64,000 nucleotides of DNA from Cladobotryum mycophilum (Eukaryota > Ascomycota > Sordariomycetes > Hypocreales > Hypocreaceae). The position numbers and the translations under genes were made by a program. The DNA lies in contig JAVFKD010000015.1 in the NCBI GenBank assembly GCA_036429605.1, positions 1,573,421 to 1,637,420 on the forward strand, in the 5' to 3' direction. The notes beneath the pieces were generated by a model. The model was not told where the DNA came from and ran no database searches. It saw only the letters and a program-made list of their open reading frames with translations. Positions 37,306-48,211 of the stretch are shown here, one piece after another. How positions within the stretch are numbered: position 1 is the first letter of the stretch; each line of letters begins with the position of its first letter.

Positions 37306-38591
37306 TTATATTTTTGGAGCAACCAACAGGTAGCCTTCCACCACCGCCGTTAGCAACCGGTTAGCAATGGCTTGCGGGGGAGGTAGACGCAAGTCTCCAG
37401 TGTACTCCTTGGACGGCTCCTCACCCAAGGCACTCGTTCCCAGCGTCAGCGCCTCCCGCACCTCATTGAATGAGAACCATCTGGCATCCTCGAGCTCCTT
37501 ATCGTTGAGTTCAATCGCCTCCCCGTCGGGTAGCGCCTGGGCGATGGCGCCAATCATCAAGCTGGAGGGGAACGGCCACGGCTGGCTGGAGTGGACGACC
37601 ACACGACCAACCTTTACGCCGCTCTCCTCCCAGACCTCGCGCCTGACGGAGTCTTCGATGGACTCGCCGGGCTCGAGGAAGCCCGCGAGGGTGCTGTACC
37701 ACTTGGCCGGCCATGAAGACTGGCGGCCGAGGAGCACGCGCTGCCCGTCTGCGGACACGATGGCGGCGATCATGGTGGGGTCGGTCCTCGGGAAGCAGAC
37801 GTTTGAGACGCCCTTGCGGGTGTGGCAGTGATCACGGTTGCCGCTGGGGGTTACGTCCGTGGGAGGGCAGACGCGCTTGTAGCCTGCCTCGGAGGAGAGG
37901 TTGAGGTTGCCACAGCCTGCGCAGAAGGTGTTGCGGGCGTTCCAGTCAATGATGGAGCGAGACTGTGCAAAGATGGCGGCTACACAAAAGGGGTCAGTCA
38001 GTGTTGAAGGTGCATATTTAGTGGGATGAGATTATACATACCAGCTTCTGGGTTGAGCGTCATGCTTCGAATATTGGTCTGGAGTGATAGGCCTCTTGCC
38101 TCGGCTGCTTCGAGGAAGGTCTTGGCTGCTTCTGCGTAGGGAGCATTTTGAGTAATATCGAGGGCGAAATAAGGCTGTCCCTTGACAGTTCCATGTTTCT
38201 CTGTGGCGAACTGTTCGGACTGCTCGGTATCCGGCAGCAGACCTAGGAAGACAACAAGCGGCCTGGGCTTCGAGGAGTCAAATGCCTTGAGGTTATCTCC
38301 ATCGCTCAATCCCAGCGGCTGGGCGCCTACAAAAGGCTTCACCTCTTCATAGCTGAACAGGGCGAGCGTCTTGGAGTCCGCAACCAGGGGGCTCAGGTCC
38401 TTGAGGGCCAGGAACCGGGTCGACGGACTGGTGACGGCGGACTGGATGAAGAGGGAGTCTGACCTGAGGAAGGAGTAGCGGTTCAGACGGCTGCCGGCGT
38501 AGTAGTTGATGACTTCCTTTCCGAGTCTCCTGGTTAACATGGAGTCGTCTGCGGCGAGATCGGGATTCTCGGGTAGGTTGGATAAGGACAT
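37306..38591 (-). CDS. npy1: NPY1-type NADH pyrophosphatase (Nudix hydrolase)
   Basis: Exons 38591-38042 and 37979-37306 (62-nt GT-AG intron, phase 1) encode 407 residues. The N-terminal half is the NUDIX-like domain. Then comes the zinc ribbon CAGCG..C..C with an insert, closed by NVCFPRTDPTMI, and the catalytic Nudix box GFLEPGESIEDSVRREVWEE with the GX5EX7REUXEEXGU spacing intact. The enzyme cleaves NADH to NMNH and AMP; eukaryotic members are usually peroxisomal, and the family can also remove NAD caps from RNA. The C-terminus ends APKI, not a classical SKL-type signal, so peroxisomal targeting is uncertain here. The start is the first ATG in the conserved frame; the frame extends 16 codons further upstream only with a non-ATG codon. 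Tail-to-tail with tti1. Confidence 0.93.
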
Positions 38592-40203
38592 TTGTGAGAA
38601 GGGGCGAGAGAGATGAAGCTTTTTGAGTATGTATAGCAATGAGGTTTGCGAGACTGTGAACGAGCTCTTTTTTATTTATTTATTATATAAAAGTTCTTAT
38701 GTTCCTCTTTATTATAACAAATGTGTGTATTTTCAAATAGTTGGCATCAATCGGCTTATAAGTCTGGAGACTTCTCTTCACCAGTCGCGCTGGAGGAGGT
38801 GAGGAGGGGTTGAATTGCCAATTACTAAGCTCCCCCTACAAGTATGAGACCTTTTTTCGGACTTCATCACTAAGTTGCCTCGGTATTCGGAGATTCAGAC
38901 ATTGATTACCTATGTTTTTTTTTATTCTACTTACGTACGGAGTAATAAATATGGTGTGATTGAGTCCAGTAAAACGAGAGGGTAAGCAATGTCTCACCTG
39001 TTTTTGATTCGCTTTTGCGATGGATGCTTTATATACAAGTATGAGGCGTGAGAGGTCCATGACAGTGCGTGCAGTTTCAGTTGATCATACGCTGAAAATG
39101 CATCTCCATAGAACCGAGGTACGGAGTCAAGCACACTTACCTACTAGGTACCTAGTACCTATCAATGAGGTGACAAAAGTCTGCGCTCATAGATCCGCGG
39201 TAGGGTTAGGGAAGAGTGAGCGCAGACCTTTGTCCATATAACTAACTGTACAGGTACCTATACTACGAAGAGGTGCTACCTGTCGGTAGATGCACAGTAA
39301 AAGACCAACCAGAGTGCAACCAACCATGGATCAGATTAATTACTACAGTACATACAGAGTACACAAGATCAAGTACAGTCGTATTTTGGGGTTATGCAGA
39401 GCAACTTGACTTGGTCGGTGCAGCGATCCCGGACCAGCCATTGAGACATCCATCCATACCCGACAGCTGAAAAGCCCGCTGAGCCGCCCTAGAGCAGAAG
39501 CTAGCTGTTCACGATGCAGCCATCTCGAAGCGGACAATTGACGAAACGTGAACGAGGCACCAAGGTTTTGTGACGAAAGCAACAAAACAAACGAATAGAA
39601 TAGCAAACGATGAAAAAGAACCGTTTCCAATTCTTCATTAATGCAAACGCCCCCTTTAAAGTAGATTCTCCCCTCTCGCTTCGCCTTCCCCCTTGTCCTC
39701 CCTGTTCCCTTTCCCCGCAATGGCATGTCTCTCCCCCTAATAAAACCATACCAAAGGGCAAAATGTCTGACTGACTGATTGACGGACTGACTGACTGAGA
39801 CTGGATGCCCATCATTTCTAAAAATGGTCGTGGGCACGTGCATCCGGTTTAGGAAATTTTCTTTGCTGCTGCTGCTTGCCGTCGAGGAAAACTTGTTTTT
39901 GCCTCTTAGCTCTTAGGGGGAAGGAGGAAAAAAAGTCTGCTCCAGGGCCTTGGTCATCATATTAAACACATCCCATCCATGGCTTGAACGTTAATGCTTA
40001 GTTATCTGACGTTGGGTTGAAGCTTGTCAATTCATATGACCTTCTCTCTCCCTTGATTCCATTTACATCCTCAAAATCTAGTACACAGAGAAAAGTCGAT
40101 TGAACCTTTTGACAGGCTCTCCTCTCGTCCTTTCCCCCCCCTGCAAGCAGTCCTGATTCGAGCTTGGTCTGGCCAATCGTCACGACCCCTCCAGCCAAGA
40201 AAG
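38592..40203. other. Intergenic, divergent promoters of npy1 and the PQ-loop gene
   Basis: 1.6 kb between two outward-facing starts with no supported gene. It contains the motifs TACGGAGTA (38936-38944), a 16-bp perfect palindrome (39142-39157), a GACT-type repeat near 39764-39800 and a CACGTG at 39835-39840. Confidence 0.5.
39142..39157. repeat. 16-bp perfect palindrome TACTAGGTACCTAGTA
   Basis: The sequence equals its own reverse complement over 16 bases. Related GGTACC/CCTAGG motifs recur at 1517-1530, 1560-1568, 5787-5804 and 39249-39258. Function unknown; could be a dispersed short repeat typical of the genome. Confidence 0.8.
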
Positions 40204-41497
40204 ATGATGGCCCCTCCGACAGCAACCTTTCACCTCGATGTGGAAGCAATTTCTGGTATTTGCGGGTAAGCAAGGAAGCAAGCAAGCAGCAAGCATAATC
40301 AGGCATTCCATGTGTCATGACAAGCTAATTGATATCCTCTTTTCCACTTCTAGATCCATTTCCATTGCCTGCTGGGGTTAGTGAATATACCTACCATCGA
40401 CCATCAATTTCAGTTCTTAGCTAACCTTCACTTCCCAGTCGTCGTCTTCTCCCCGCAAATCATACAAAACTTCCAAAGAGGCAGCGCCGACGCCCTTTCT
40501 ATCCAATTCATCGGTTCCTGGTTAATAGGAGATGTCTTTAATATTCTGGGCGCGGTGTTGCAGGGAGTCCTTCCCACCATGGTACGTTCCAAGACCTTCA
40601 ATCATTCACCATCGTCCAATCTCGAACCACGAGCTCACATTGGCACGACGCTAGATTATCCTTGCGGTTTACTACACCATTGCCGATCTCGTCTTGCTCC
40701 TACAGCTCTTCTACTACCGTGGATTCACATGGCGCGACGAACCAGTAGCCCCGAGGCCGAAAACGAACGGACATGTTGACGAACGAAGTGCGCTCCTTGC
40801 AGCTCACGCAGAACATCAGCATCATCACCGTCATCGACGCGGATCGGACTGGTCTGGCTTTTCGCCAGCAGTATCACACATTCCGGACCCACCGAGAACA
40901 CCTCAACCTCCCCCAACGACTCTACAAACCATTGCCTGGAACACCATCGTAGTCATCATGGTCTGTGCTGCTGGTGTAGGCGGGTGGTTTCTCGGCGACA
41001 GGGCCACTGGTGAGAAGAAGGCACCTGTCGGAGACGACAATAGCTCGCTAGAGTTCAATACTCTGGGCCAAGTCTTTGGCTACATCTGTGCTGCCCTCTA
41101 CATTGCTTCCAGGCTACCCCAGCTCATCCTCAACTGGAGGCGCAAGACTACAGAAGGGCTTAGCATGCTCTTCTTCCTCTTTGCTTGCCTCGGGAACGCT
41201 ACCTATGTTTTGTCCATCTTTGCATACGAACCCAAGTGTGAGGGCAAACCCTGCGAAGGCAACGAGGCGGCGAGAATCTATGGCAGATATATCCTCATGA
41301 ACCTTAGCTGGCTTGCTGGCAGTGGCGTTACGCTGTTCCTGGATTTTGGAGTTTTTGCACAGTACTTTATGTATAGGACGGAGGAGTATAGCGATTCCTC
41401 AGACGGCGACTACATTGAGGATGATGAGCGCATCATTGCAGAAGAGAGTTGGGATCAGCGGCCACTGCTGGACAGAACCGAATCAGCACAGAACTGA
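40204..41497 (+). CDS. PQ-loop vacuolar basic amino-acid transporter (Ypq/PQLC2 family)
   Basis: Four exons, 40204-40265, 40354-40376 (only 23 nt), 40439-40581 and 40655-41497, encode 356 residues. Introns are 88, 62 and 73 nt, GT-AG, with agreeing phases. Two PQ-loop repeats are present: FSPQIIQNFQRGSADALS near residue 33, and ASRLPQLILNWRRKTTEGLS in the second half. About seven membrane segments are predicted by eye, with a hydrophilic His-rich loop between the two halves. Yeast Ypq1-3 and human PQLC2 move lysine and arginine across the vacuolar or lysosomal membrane. The acidic C-tail ends in DQRPLLDRTE, which has a dileucine-type look. The first two exons are needed to build the first membrane helix (SGICG|SISIACW|VVVFSPQ). 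Two ATGs are adjacent at the start; either could be used. Confidence 0.92.
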
Positions 41498-42944
41498 TTT
41501 AGATCCCTGGGTTTTTTATCTAATGGAAAAGTATTTAGGGTAGGGAAAATTGAAAACGGAGGAACAAAACAAAAGACCTAGGTATACGGGAACAGGTCTC
41601 ACGGCCTTGCAAGTGATGGAAGGATATGGAATGAAAAGCAACATGATTTTCTAGGGTACATTGTACAGGTTACCACCTCTTTCTTTCTTGGGAGTTATTT
41701 TTTTACAATGAGATTGCATGAATCCACTATTTCCGTTTATAGGACGAAGAATTTGCAACATAAAATTACTGATCCATTTTCCAATGTCGTTACCAACCAC
41801 CCAACCTCTTGATTTCGTTGCTGAACTTTTTTCTTATCGTGATTCACGATGATAATGATGGAGTCGCAGCGAATTTTCACGGCGAATGACTTTTTCCGCA
41901 CCGGAAAACCCATAAACACTAGCTCTAAGAAGCATAGCGCACTCTCTCTTTGCGCCAATAAATATCCCCTTCAACCGCCATCAAGTTTGAACTTTTTCTT
42001 TCTTTCTTTTCTATCATCAGTTGGGTTATTACTGCACCGTCAAGTGTTTTAGTAATTCAATGGCGGCTCCGCACATGCGGCTTGCTGAGGGTTATGCCTG
42101 TTCTCTATGGGTCTCCTTCCGTTCCCGGCCTCCAAAATTAGATACCATGTGATACGTCTTCCTAATCAGCCGCGAGCGACACCTCTCGAGAGGATCGTGA
42201 CTGTGGGCGTCTCTCAACATACCATATTGCCTATAGAGGCTTTTGGCTTTTTACTGCCTAGTATATGGGTACTTTCAGTCGTGCTGGATTATGATACGAT
42301 TCAGTTGCTTTGTAGTAAAATCGTGCGCTTGCAAACGTGTGTCAATCATGTTGAGTCTGACAACTCAGTTGCTGCATGATGGCAACGCGCGCATGTCCGT
42401 CTCTCCAAGAGACTCGAGTCAGTTCAGTTTCCGATTGACTGGTAGAGTGAACTACGGTCTCTTGGAATGTAGAGAGACTGTTTGCGAGGTCCCTTGACTT
42501 GTCTATCAAAATCTCTTCAGTTGATTTACTAAGGGCATGATGAAATTTTGGCAAGAAATTTCAAGCACGTGACCATGACAGACGAATGATCCAAGGGTGG
42601 CCTGTCGATATTGATAAACCATGTGTAAATTTCCACAAGCTGTATGCCTCACAGAGGTACACTTTCTACTGCCCGTACACCACTTGGCGGGGTACTCGAA
42701 CCGTCAAAATTTCAAGTCTCCTTGGTCAGAATTTCTTTGCGTAGTAAAATCGAGAGAGTTTTCGATGTGCACGGGCCACCTCCCGCAGTTTCCTCCCGAA
42801 ATTTTCTGAAAGTCATTGCACTTGTCGTTGAGGTGGTGATCTTTTGGTTGCGACAAGTTTCCACGTCCCTCCCGCCGACCCCCCCATTGATTCTCCCGCC
42901 ACAGCTCTCTCAGTCAGCCTTTTCGCACGTCGTCAATCATCGCC
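41498..42944. other. Intergenic, promoter side of tim23
   Basis: 1.4 kb with no supported gene. The last part before the tim23 ATG is C-rich (CCCGCCGACCCCCCC), typical of a fungal leader. A CBF1-type site lies at 42566-42573. Confidence 0.5.
42566..42573 (-). promoter_or_regulatory. GTCACGTG (CBF1-type site) in the tim23 promoter
   Basis: Read on the minus strand this is GTCACGTG, a full match to the purine-TCACGTG consensus of CBF1, 372 bp upstream of the tim23 start codon. In yeast, Cbf1 regulates mitochondrial and respiratory genes. A functional link to the cbf1 gene at the start of this window is an inference. Confidence 0.4.
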
Positions 42945-43708
42945 ATGTCGTCTCTATGGAATGCATTCACCGGTGGCAATAAGCCTGCCCATCAACAGCA
43001 ACAGCAGCAGCAACAGCAAACCCAGACAACCGCTGGTCCCGTCGAATCGCACTTTAACCCGTACGACCCAACCCAGGGACAGGGCGTTGAATCCTTCCTC
43101 CAGAGCTCAACCTTTGCAGATCCCTCACAACTGCACCCTCTCGCCGGCCTCAACAAAGACACACTCGAGTACCTGTCCCTCGAAGACTCTGCGCTCTCTG
43201 ACCTCCCCGGTAGCCAGTCCGTCCTACCGTCCCGAGGTTTCACTGATGACCTTTGCTACGGCACCGGTATCACATACTTGACGGCGCTGTCGATAGGAGG
43301 TGCGTGGGGCTTCCAGGAGGGTCTGCGAAAATCACCCGGCCAGCCCCCCAAGCTGCGACTCAATGCCGTGCTCAACGGCATGACGAGGCGAGGCCCTTTC
43401 TTGGGTAACTCTGCCGGTGTCGTCGCCATCACATACAACTGCATCAACTCTCTGATCGGATACCTCCGAGGCGAGCACGATGCATTCAACACCGTTGCCG
43501 CTGGTGGCTTGAGCGGTATGCTGTTCAAGAGCACCCGTGGTTTGAGACCAATGATGATTTCTGGTGGTTTGGTGGCCTCTGTGGCCGGTGTCTGGGCGGT
43601 AAGTTTCACCCCATGAGTGAATGAAATGCCCTCTCTTACTGATAGTTAATCTAGGTTGTGCGACGAACATTTTTCCCTATCCCCGAGCCTCGCGAGAAGC
43701 ACTTGTAA
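42945..43708 (+). CDS. tim23: TIM23 mitochondrial inner-membrane translocase channel subunit
   Basis: Exons 42945-43598 and 43655-43708 (56-nt GT-AG intron, phase 0) encode 235 residues. The N-terminal half is hydrophilic and faces the intermembrane space; it holds a run of nine Gln at about 17-25 and the conserved LEYLSLEDSALSDLPGSQSVLPSRGFTDDLCYG region. The C-terminal half has the four membrane segments of the Tim17/22/23 family with their GxxxG-like glycines. The protein forms the presequence translocase channel with Tim17. The short last exon supplies the C-terminal tail VVRRTFFPIPEPREKHL. The Gln run is CAG/CAA-coded and likely length-variable. Confidence 0.95.
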
Positions 43709-45162
43709 CGAAATAACAACAACATATGACGAAAAGGAGAAACAAACAAACAGAAGTCACTATCGTTCAACGACAACGAAATACTAATCAACGCATATAA
43801 CGGTGGCAAAAAAGTTTTGAAGGAATACGGACAAGGTCTGGCAAAAAGAAAAGGGGGACAAAGAGGAAAATAAAACTCCTTTTTATAATGCTGGGTCAAC
43901 GACTGTATGTTGAGGGAGTTTGGAAGCAAAAAATGCGGTTTATAGATGATCTCTCCTCCCATGAGTAACTGTACATTACGTCGGGTAACCGGTCAGCGAG
44001 CATTAGACCATATAGGATGGGGGCGTCTGGTCGTCAATTTGAAGTTTTGGACTAATGATTGTGTTTTTGAGGTTTATGTGATGACTTTGAGTTTGGCTAA
44101 TTGTATGGAGGATGCATAGGTGTGTGATTACCAATATGATCTTGCAACTGTTTACTAAGTCATCAGAGGGAATCGGATAAGAAGAGCTATTCACATGTGG
44201 TTTACGAAAAAACATATCATAGCAGCAGCCAAATATCAGACGGTTTTGGTGCTTGGATTGTGCCATGCATACGGTTCAAGTTGGATGAAAATAGGCAGCA
44301 ACTGAAGTCTTTAGACGAGATGACAGAAGGATTTAGTTGTCAGCTGTGAAAGGGACAAATGCATTGGATTGTCTATAATCCCAAAAACTACTGAGTGACT
44401 TGATCGCCTTTATCCCCCTCTTGCGATACAGCACAAGCACTTGCCTCCCTCAACCGACCGACGCAATCAACAACCTGCCGCTCTCAAGATTACAAACGAT
44501 TACCCTGATAAAAGCCCCTACAAGAAGATTCTCAAGTCAAGGATTTTGTTCGTTCAACATGTGTCTACCTTGTTTCCCTTGGACGTGGACTGAATACGAA
44601 GACCCGTTGGACGCGATGCCAGAGCAGCACGTGTGGGTTCATGACGGACAGGCATGGTCACTTCAACAAATAGTGAGTTTGTATACAATCCTTCTTTATG
44701 TAGTCTTTCTCTTTCCTCTTTCTCTCTTTCTTCCCACATTTAGGGCTTGTATAATGGCTTCGCATTGTATCATTTTCTTCTTTTCAGTTCTTCGGTACAT
44801 GATGACGTCTTGACCCGACGGATTGTAAATATTTCGTCGGGAGCAGTGCGGACGGGAAGAAGCCCCTTTTCTTCAGATTGCCTTCTTTTTTTCTCCCGTG
44901 GGAATCATTGGATGCTGTGATATTCGAAAAAGAGGTGTTCATAAATTTTTTCTCTCACTCAACAGCTGTCTGCCAGTTAAGTCATCTGTTGAGTGCAGTG
45001 CCGTTGCCCCTGACAAACTATTCACTCGCTCTCCTCATCACAACACAAACAGACCTCGCATCAACATCTCATCTCTTCTTCGAACCAACCAACTTTCATC
45101 ATATTTCCATTTCCTTCCTTCATCATATCCCCCCTCTCCCCTCTCCCCCATAGAGGCCTACA
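43709..45162. other. Intergenic / long leader region
   Basis: 1.45 kb between the tim23 stop and the next supported start codon. It holds one spliceable short ORF (44559-44802, listed separately). The last 120 bp are C/T-rich and end in a CCCCCATAG element just before the start codon at 45163, which may be a 5' UTR splice acceptor. Confidence 0.5.
44559..44802 (+). CDS. Candidate small spliced ORF (42 codons), possible uORF
   Basis: ATG at 44559 opens 38 codons (MCLPCFPWTWTEYEDP.. ending WSLQQI) up to a GTGAGT donor at 44673. A pyrimidine-rich stretch and TTTTCAG acceptor at 44787 follow, and the spliced frame stops at 44802. The exon is rich in Trp, Cys and acidic residues, not random low-complexity. 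It lies 361 bp before the start of the gene at 45163, so it could be an independent microprotein or an upstream ORF in a long spliced leader. I do not recognise a family. Confidence 0.3.
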
Positions 45163-46596
45163 ATGCCCGAGGTTGCATCAGACGCCGCCAAGTCTCCCAA
45201 GACCCCCCGGCGGCCCAAGACTGGAGGAGGAGGAGAGCCCCTTCGTCAGGTGCACTTCCAGAGCGGCAACGCCAAAACATCGACTGCCCAGGCGCAGCCT
45301 TCCGTCAACAACACCCCCAAAACAACCTCAGGCAACGCCAACGACAGCAGCAGCAATACCGCCACTCACGATAACCAGCCCGAGAGCTTCCCTCAGCTCG
45401 GCGCATTCCCCAACAGCACCCTCGGGCCCGGGCAGTGGTATACGTCTGCTGATCCGACCCAGAGCGTCAAGTTGCCCGGTCAGCTGTACGCAGGCTCCCT
45501 CCCAGCAGGCTTCACTCACGCGTCACCAAACGCTCACTTTTTCCTGTCAGCAACGGCCTCACTTCTTTTCCTCCCCACTCTCCCCAAGTCACCTACGTCA
45601 GCGTCCAGCAACCTCAGTTCCAACCTCAGCCGTTGCACAACCACAACCACCACTTCGTTCCCCTACCCGCCAACATGGCCGACTACCAAAACTCTGCACC
45701 GCTCCCTACCGGCGTCAACTTCCAGCCTCCCGTGCCTGACACGACCTTTGGCCCGATCCCGCACGTCTATGTCCCTCGCTTTGATGGGGGTTTCGTCCCT
45801 GCTGGTGTTCAAGTCGGTCTTCCCCCGGTACAGTTTGTTTCCACCATCCCTCAAGCTGCATGCACTACCGTGATTATGCCAAAGACTTTTTATCTTAATG
45901 GCTATACTTATTATGCAAGTCGACCCACGGCTCCCGAATTTATGTTTTTGTTTGTTTAGTTTGCTTGTCTCTGCTGCAGCTTCGATGCTCCCCCTTTTTA
46001 TCTCATGTTTGGCCTACCAAGTGGCTGGCCCATCTTTTTGTTCTAGTGGCAACTTCTCTCATCTCTCGTTCGCTTCTCTTTAGTCCCATATCAGGCAATT
46101 ACTAACATCTTTATAGCAACCGGCTGTTGGCGTTCCCGTTGCTCAGCCTGGTTATGTTGTCGCTCAGCAGCCCGCCTTCGTCCATCAGCCCATGGTCGGT
46201 CAACAGCCCGTCATGATCGGTGCTCAACCTATGGCTACTCCTATGCAGCCCGTCCAGTCGGTTCCCGCGATGGGTATGGGAATGGGTATGGGAATGGGCA
46301 TGGGTGGCGGAGTCCCCATCATTGCAGGTAATAGTGGCCAACCTCCCGATGTTTCTGGGCTCGGTCGCACCCCAGCAGAGGAGACGATCCGCCAGCTCAA
46401 TTTTGCTCACTCAAACAAGATGTTTGAGCCTCAAGATTTTAAGCCGGCGGATGATGACCCTTCCCGCTTCTACTACGTTCGTGAGGTTGATGGTAATTGG
46501 ACTCAGCGCAACCGTTTCACTATTGATCACCTGGGTGATTGCCGTTGGTACGTTACCGACGAAGGATGGTTCTATGCGGTTCGCATGCCCAACTGA
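45163..46596 (+). CDS. Conserved-type fungal protein of unknown function, Pro/Gln-rich
   Basis: Three exons, 45163-45485, 45551-45914 and 46117-46596, encode 388 residues. Intron 1 (65 nt) has GTACGC and CAG ends, and its phase restores the downstream frame. Intron 2 (202 nt) appears to start with a GC donor (TAT|GCAAGT) and has a TTACTAACATC branch site and a TATAG acceptor. The N-terminal third is basic and disordered. The middle is Pro/His/Tyr-rich with a hydrophobic beta-like segment (TTVIMPKTFYLNGYTYY). Then come Gln-Pro repeats, a Met-Gly run (GMGMGMGMG) and a compact C-terminal module rich in aromatics (SRFYYVREVDGNWTQR.. DCRWYVTDEGWFYAVR). I recognise no named family; the C-terminal module is the part that looks folded. 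Alternative donor usage near 45954 cannot be excluded. Confidence 0.75.
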
Positions 46597-47399
46597 ACGG
46601 AATTATTTGCGATTTTTTGTACGTACGTCACGATCGTATTTCCGAAATATGCCATACTAAACTGCCTTTCAGACGACTCATGATCATATGCTGCTTACAC
46701 TTTGAGGCATTCCCTTACTTTATGAAGAGTAAGTAGCTACTTTTACATTATCGTATTCAACTAACAAGTCGTAGTAGTCCCAAAAAGGATAGCAATGTCA
46801 CTTAAGAAGGCTTAGAGCTCACAGTCTATGAGACTGTACGTTATAGAAGTGCTGGATGATCTTTGGCTCTTGAAACTGACTGGATGTAGGACTGAGTACC
46901 ACTTTGTATGCCGGCAATAGGGATTTTCTCTAGATGATTGGAACAGAGCGGGGAGGTTTGGCAAATTGCTTAGGGTTAGGGACGTGGGTTATGGTTGTAT
47001 ACCTGATTGAGAATTGATAACGGTTTGAGGACTTGGGTTTTGCCTTGCTGGTGATGTGATGCTTCTATGTAGACGAATGCGTGTAGTGGTGTTTAATCAC
47101 ACAGACAATCCACTTTACTGAGGATGATGTAAAATATGGATACTATGAGTAATAAAAGCATTCTGGCTATACTTTATGTGTAGTTATTTTCATTAAAATT
47201 AAGCCTGTACCGTGGCTGTAGAAAAGCTCGGTTTGCCTCGTCTACAGGGTAGGCAGGCATCAGCTTACTCGCTGAAACTTGCATTTAACTCAACCGAGCT
47301 TCATGCCGAGGCACTTGATCATTCCATTCACATATATCACATTCATCTCGTTCCGTAACAGCCACATAGCCATCAGCGAGACGACAAAACATATTCAAA
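46597..47399. other. Intergenic between the unknown protein and dephospho-CoA kinase
   Basis: 0.8 kb, AT-rich, with no supported gene. Holds the 3' flank of the upstream gene and the promoter of the kinase gene. Confidence 0.5.
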
Positions 47400-48211
47400 A
47401 TGTTGCTCATCGGATTAACGGGGTCCATCGCAACCGGCAAATCGACGGTATCGTCGATGCTCTCGTCACCACCGCATTCGCTACCCATCATTGACGCGGA
47501 CGTGCTGGCGCGCAAGGTGGTTGAGCCGGGTACCAAGGGCTACGACGCCATCGTCAAGCACTTTGGCCCCACGACACCGGATTTGCTCGTCCCCGCGTCA
47601 GAGTCCATGCCAGAGAATGGGCCGGACGGGAAAGGTCGGCCGCTGAACAGGCCGGCGCTGGGGAAGAGGGTGTTTGGAGACAGCGAGGAGCTGCAGAGGG
47701 ATAGGGCGGTGTTGAATGGCATTGTGCACCCGGCCGTGCGGTGGGAGATGTTTAGGGGGTGGTGGGGTGCTATCTGAGGGGCCAGTGGGCGGTGGTGCTG
47801 GATATCCCGCTGCTGTTTGAGAGTAAGCTGGATAGGTTCTGCGGGGTGACGATGGTGGTCTCCGTGACGGAGCCGGAGACGCAGCTGCAGAGGCTGATGG
47901 CCCGGGACGCGCACCTGAGCAGGGAGGACGCGGAGAACAGGGTGCGGAGCCAGGGGGACGTGCGGGTCAAGGCGAAGAGGTGCGCGGCGAGGGGAGGGGT
48001 GGTGCTGCTGAACGACGGGACGAGGGAGGACCTGGCGAGGCAGCTTGGGGAGCAGATGGCCAGGCTGAGGAGGCAGAGCCCGGACTGGTGGTCGTGGGTT
48101 GTGCTTGGTGTGCCGCCGTTGGCGGTGATGTTGGCGGCGTGGAGGTTTTGGAGGAATGTGAGGGTGAATAGGGCGTGGGAGGAGGCGCAGAAGAGAGGGG
48201 CGAAGTTATGA
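47400..48211 (+). CDS. Dephospho-CoA kinase, with apparent -1 frameshift
   Basis: The last enzyme of CoA synthesis (ATP-dependent phosphorylation of the 3'-OH of dephospho-CoA; Cab5 in yeast). The first frame starts at the ATG at 47400. It has the P-loop GLTGSIATGKST (residues 5-16), the DADVLAR motif near 34-40, and VLNGIVHPAVRWEMF. It runs into a stop at 47774. The family sequence continues in the next frame (CYLRGQWAVVLDIPLLFES..) to 48211. One additional G within the G-rich stretch 47755-47767 would restore a single 270-residue protein. A hydrophobic helix near the C-terminus (WSWVVLGVPPLAVMLAAWRFW) suits membrane anchoring, as in other fungal members. Because the enzyme is essential, a sequencing or assembly error in the homopolymer is the likelier explanation than a pseudogene. 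The second half uses G-rich codons (AGG, GGG, GAG) unlike its neighbours. Confidence 0.85.

Noticed and set aside
42680..42740. TTCGA-containing tRNA-like T-loop on the minus strand
   Set aside because: The flanking bases do not pair as a T-stem and no acceptor stem can be formed.
47700..47800. An intron to explain the dephospho-CoA kinase frame change
   Set aside because: The family sequence is continuous up to the frame change; any intron with usable ends would remove conserved residues.
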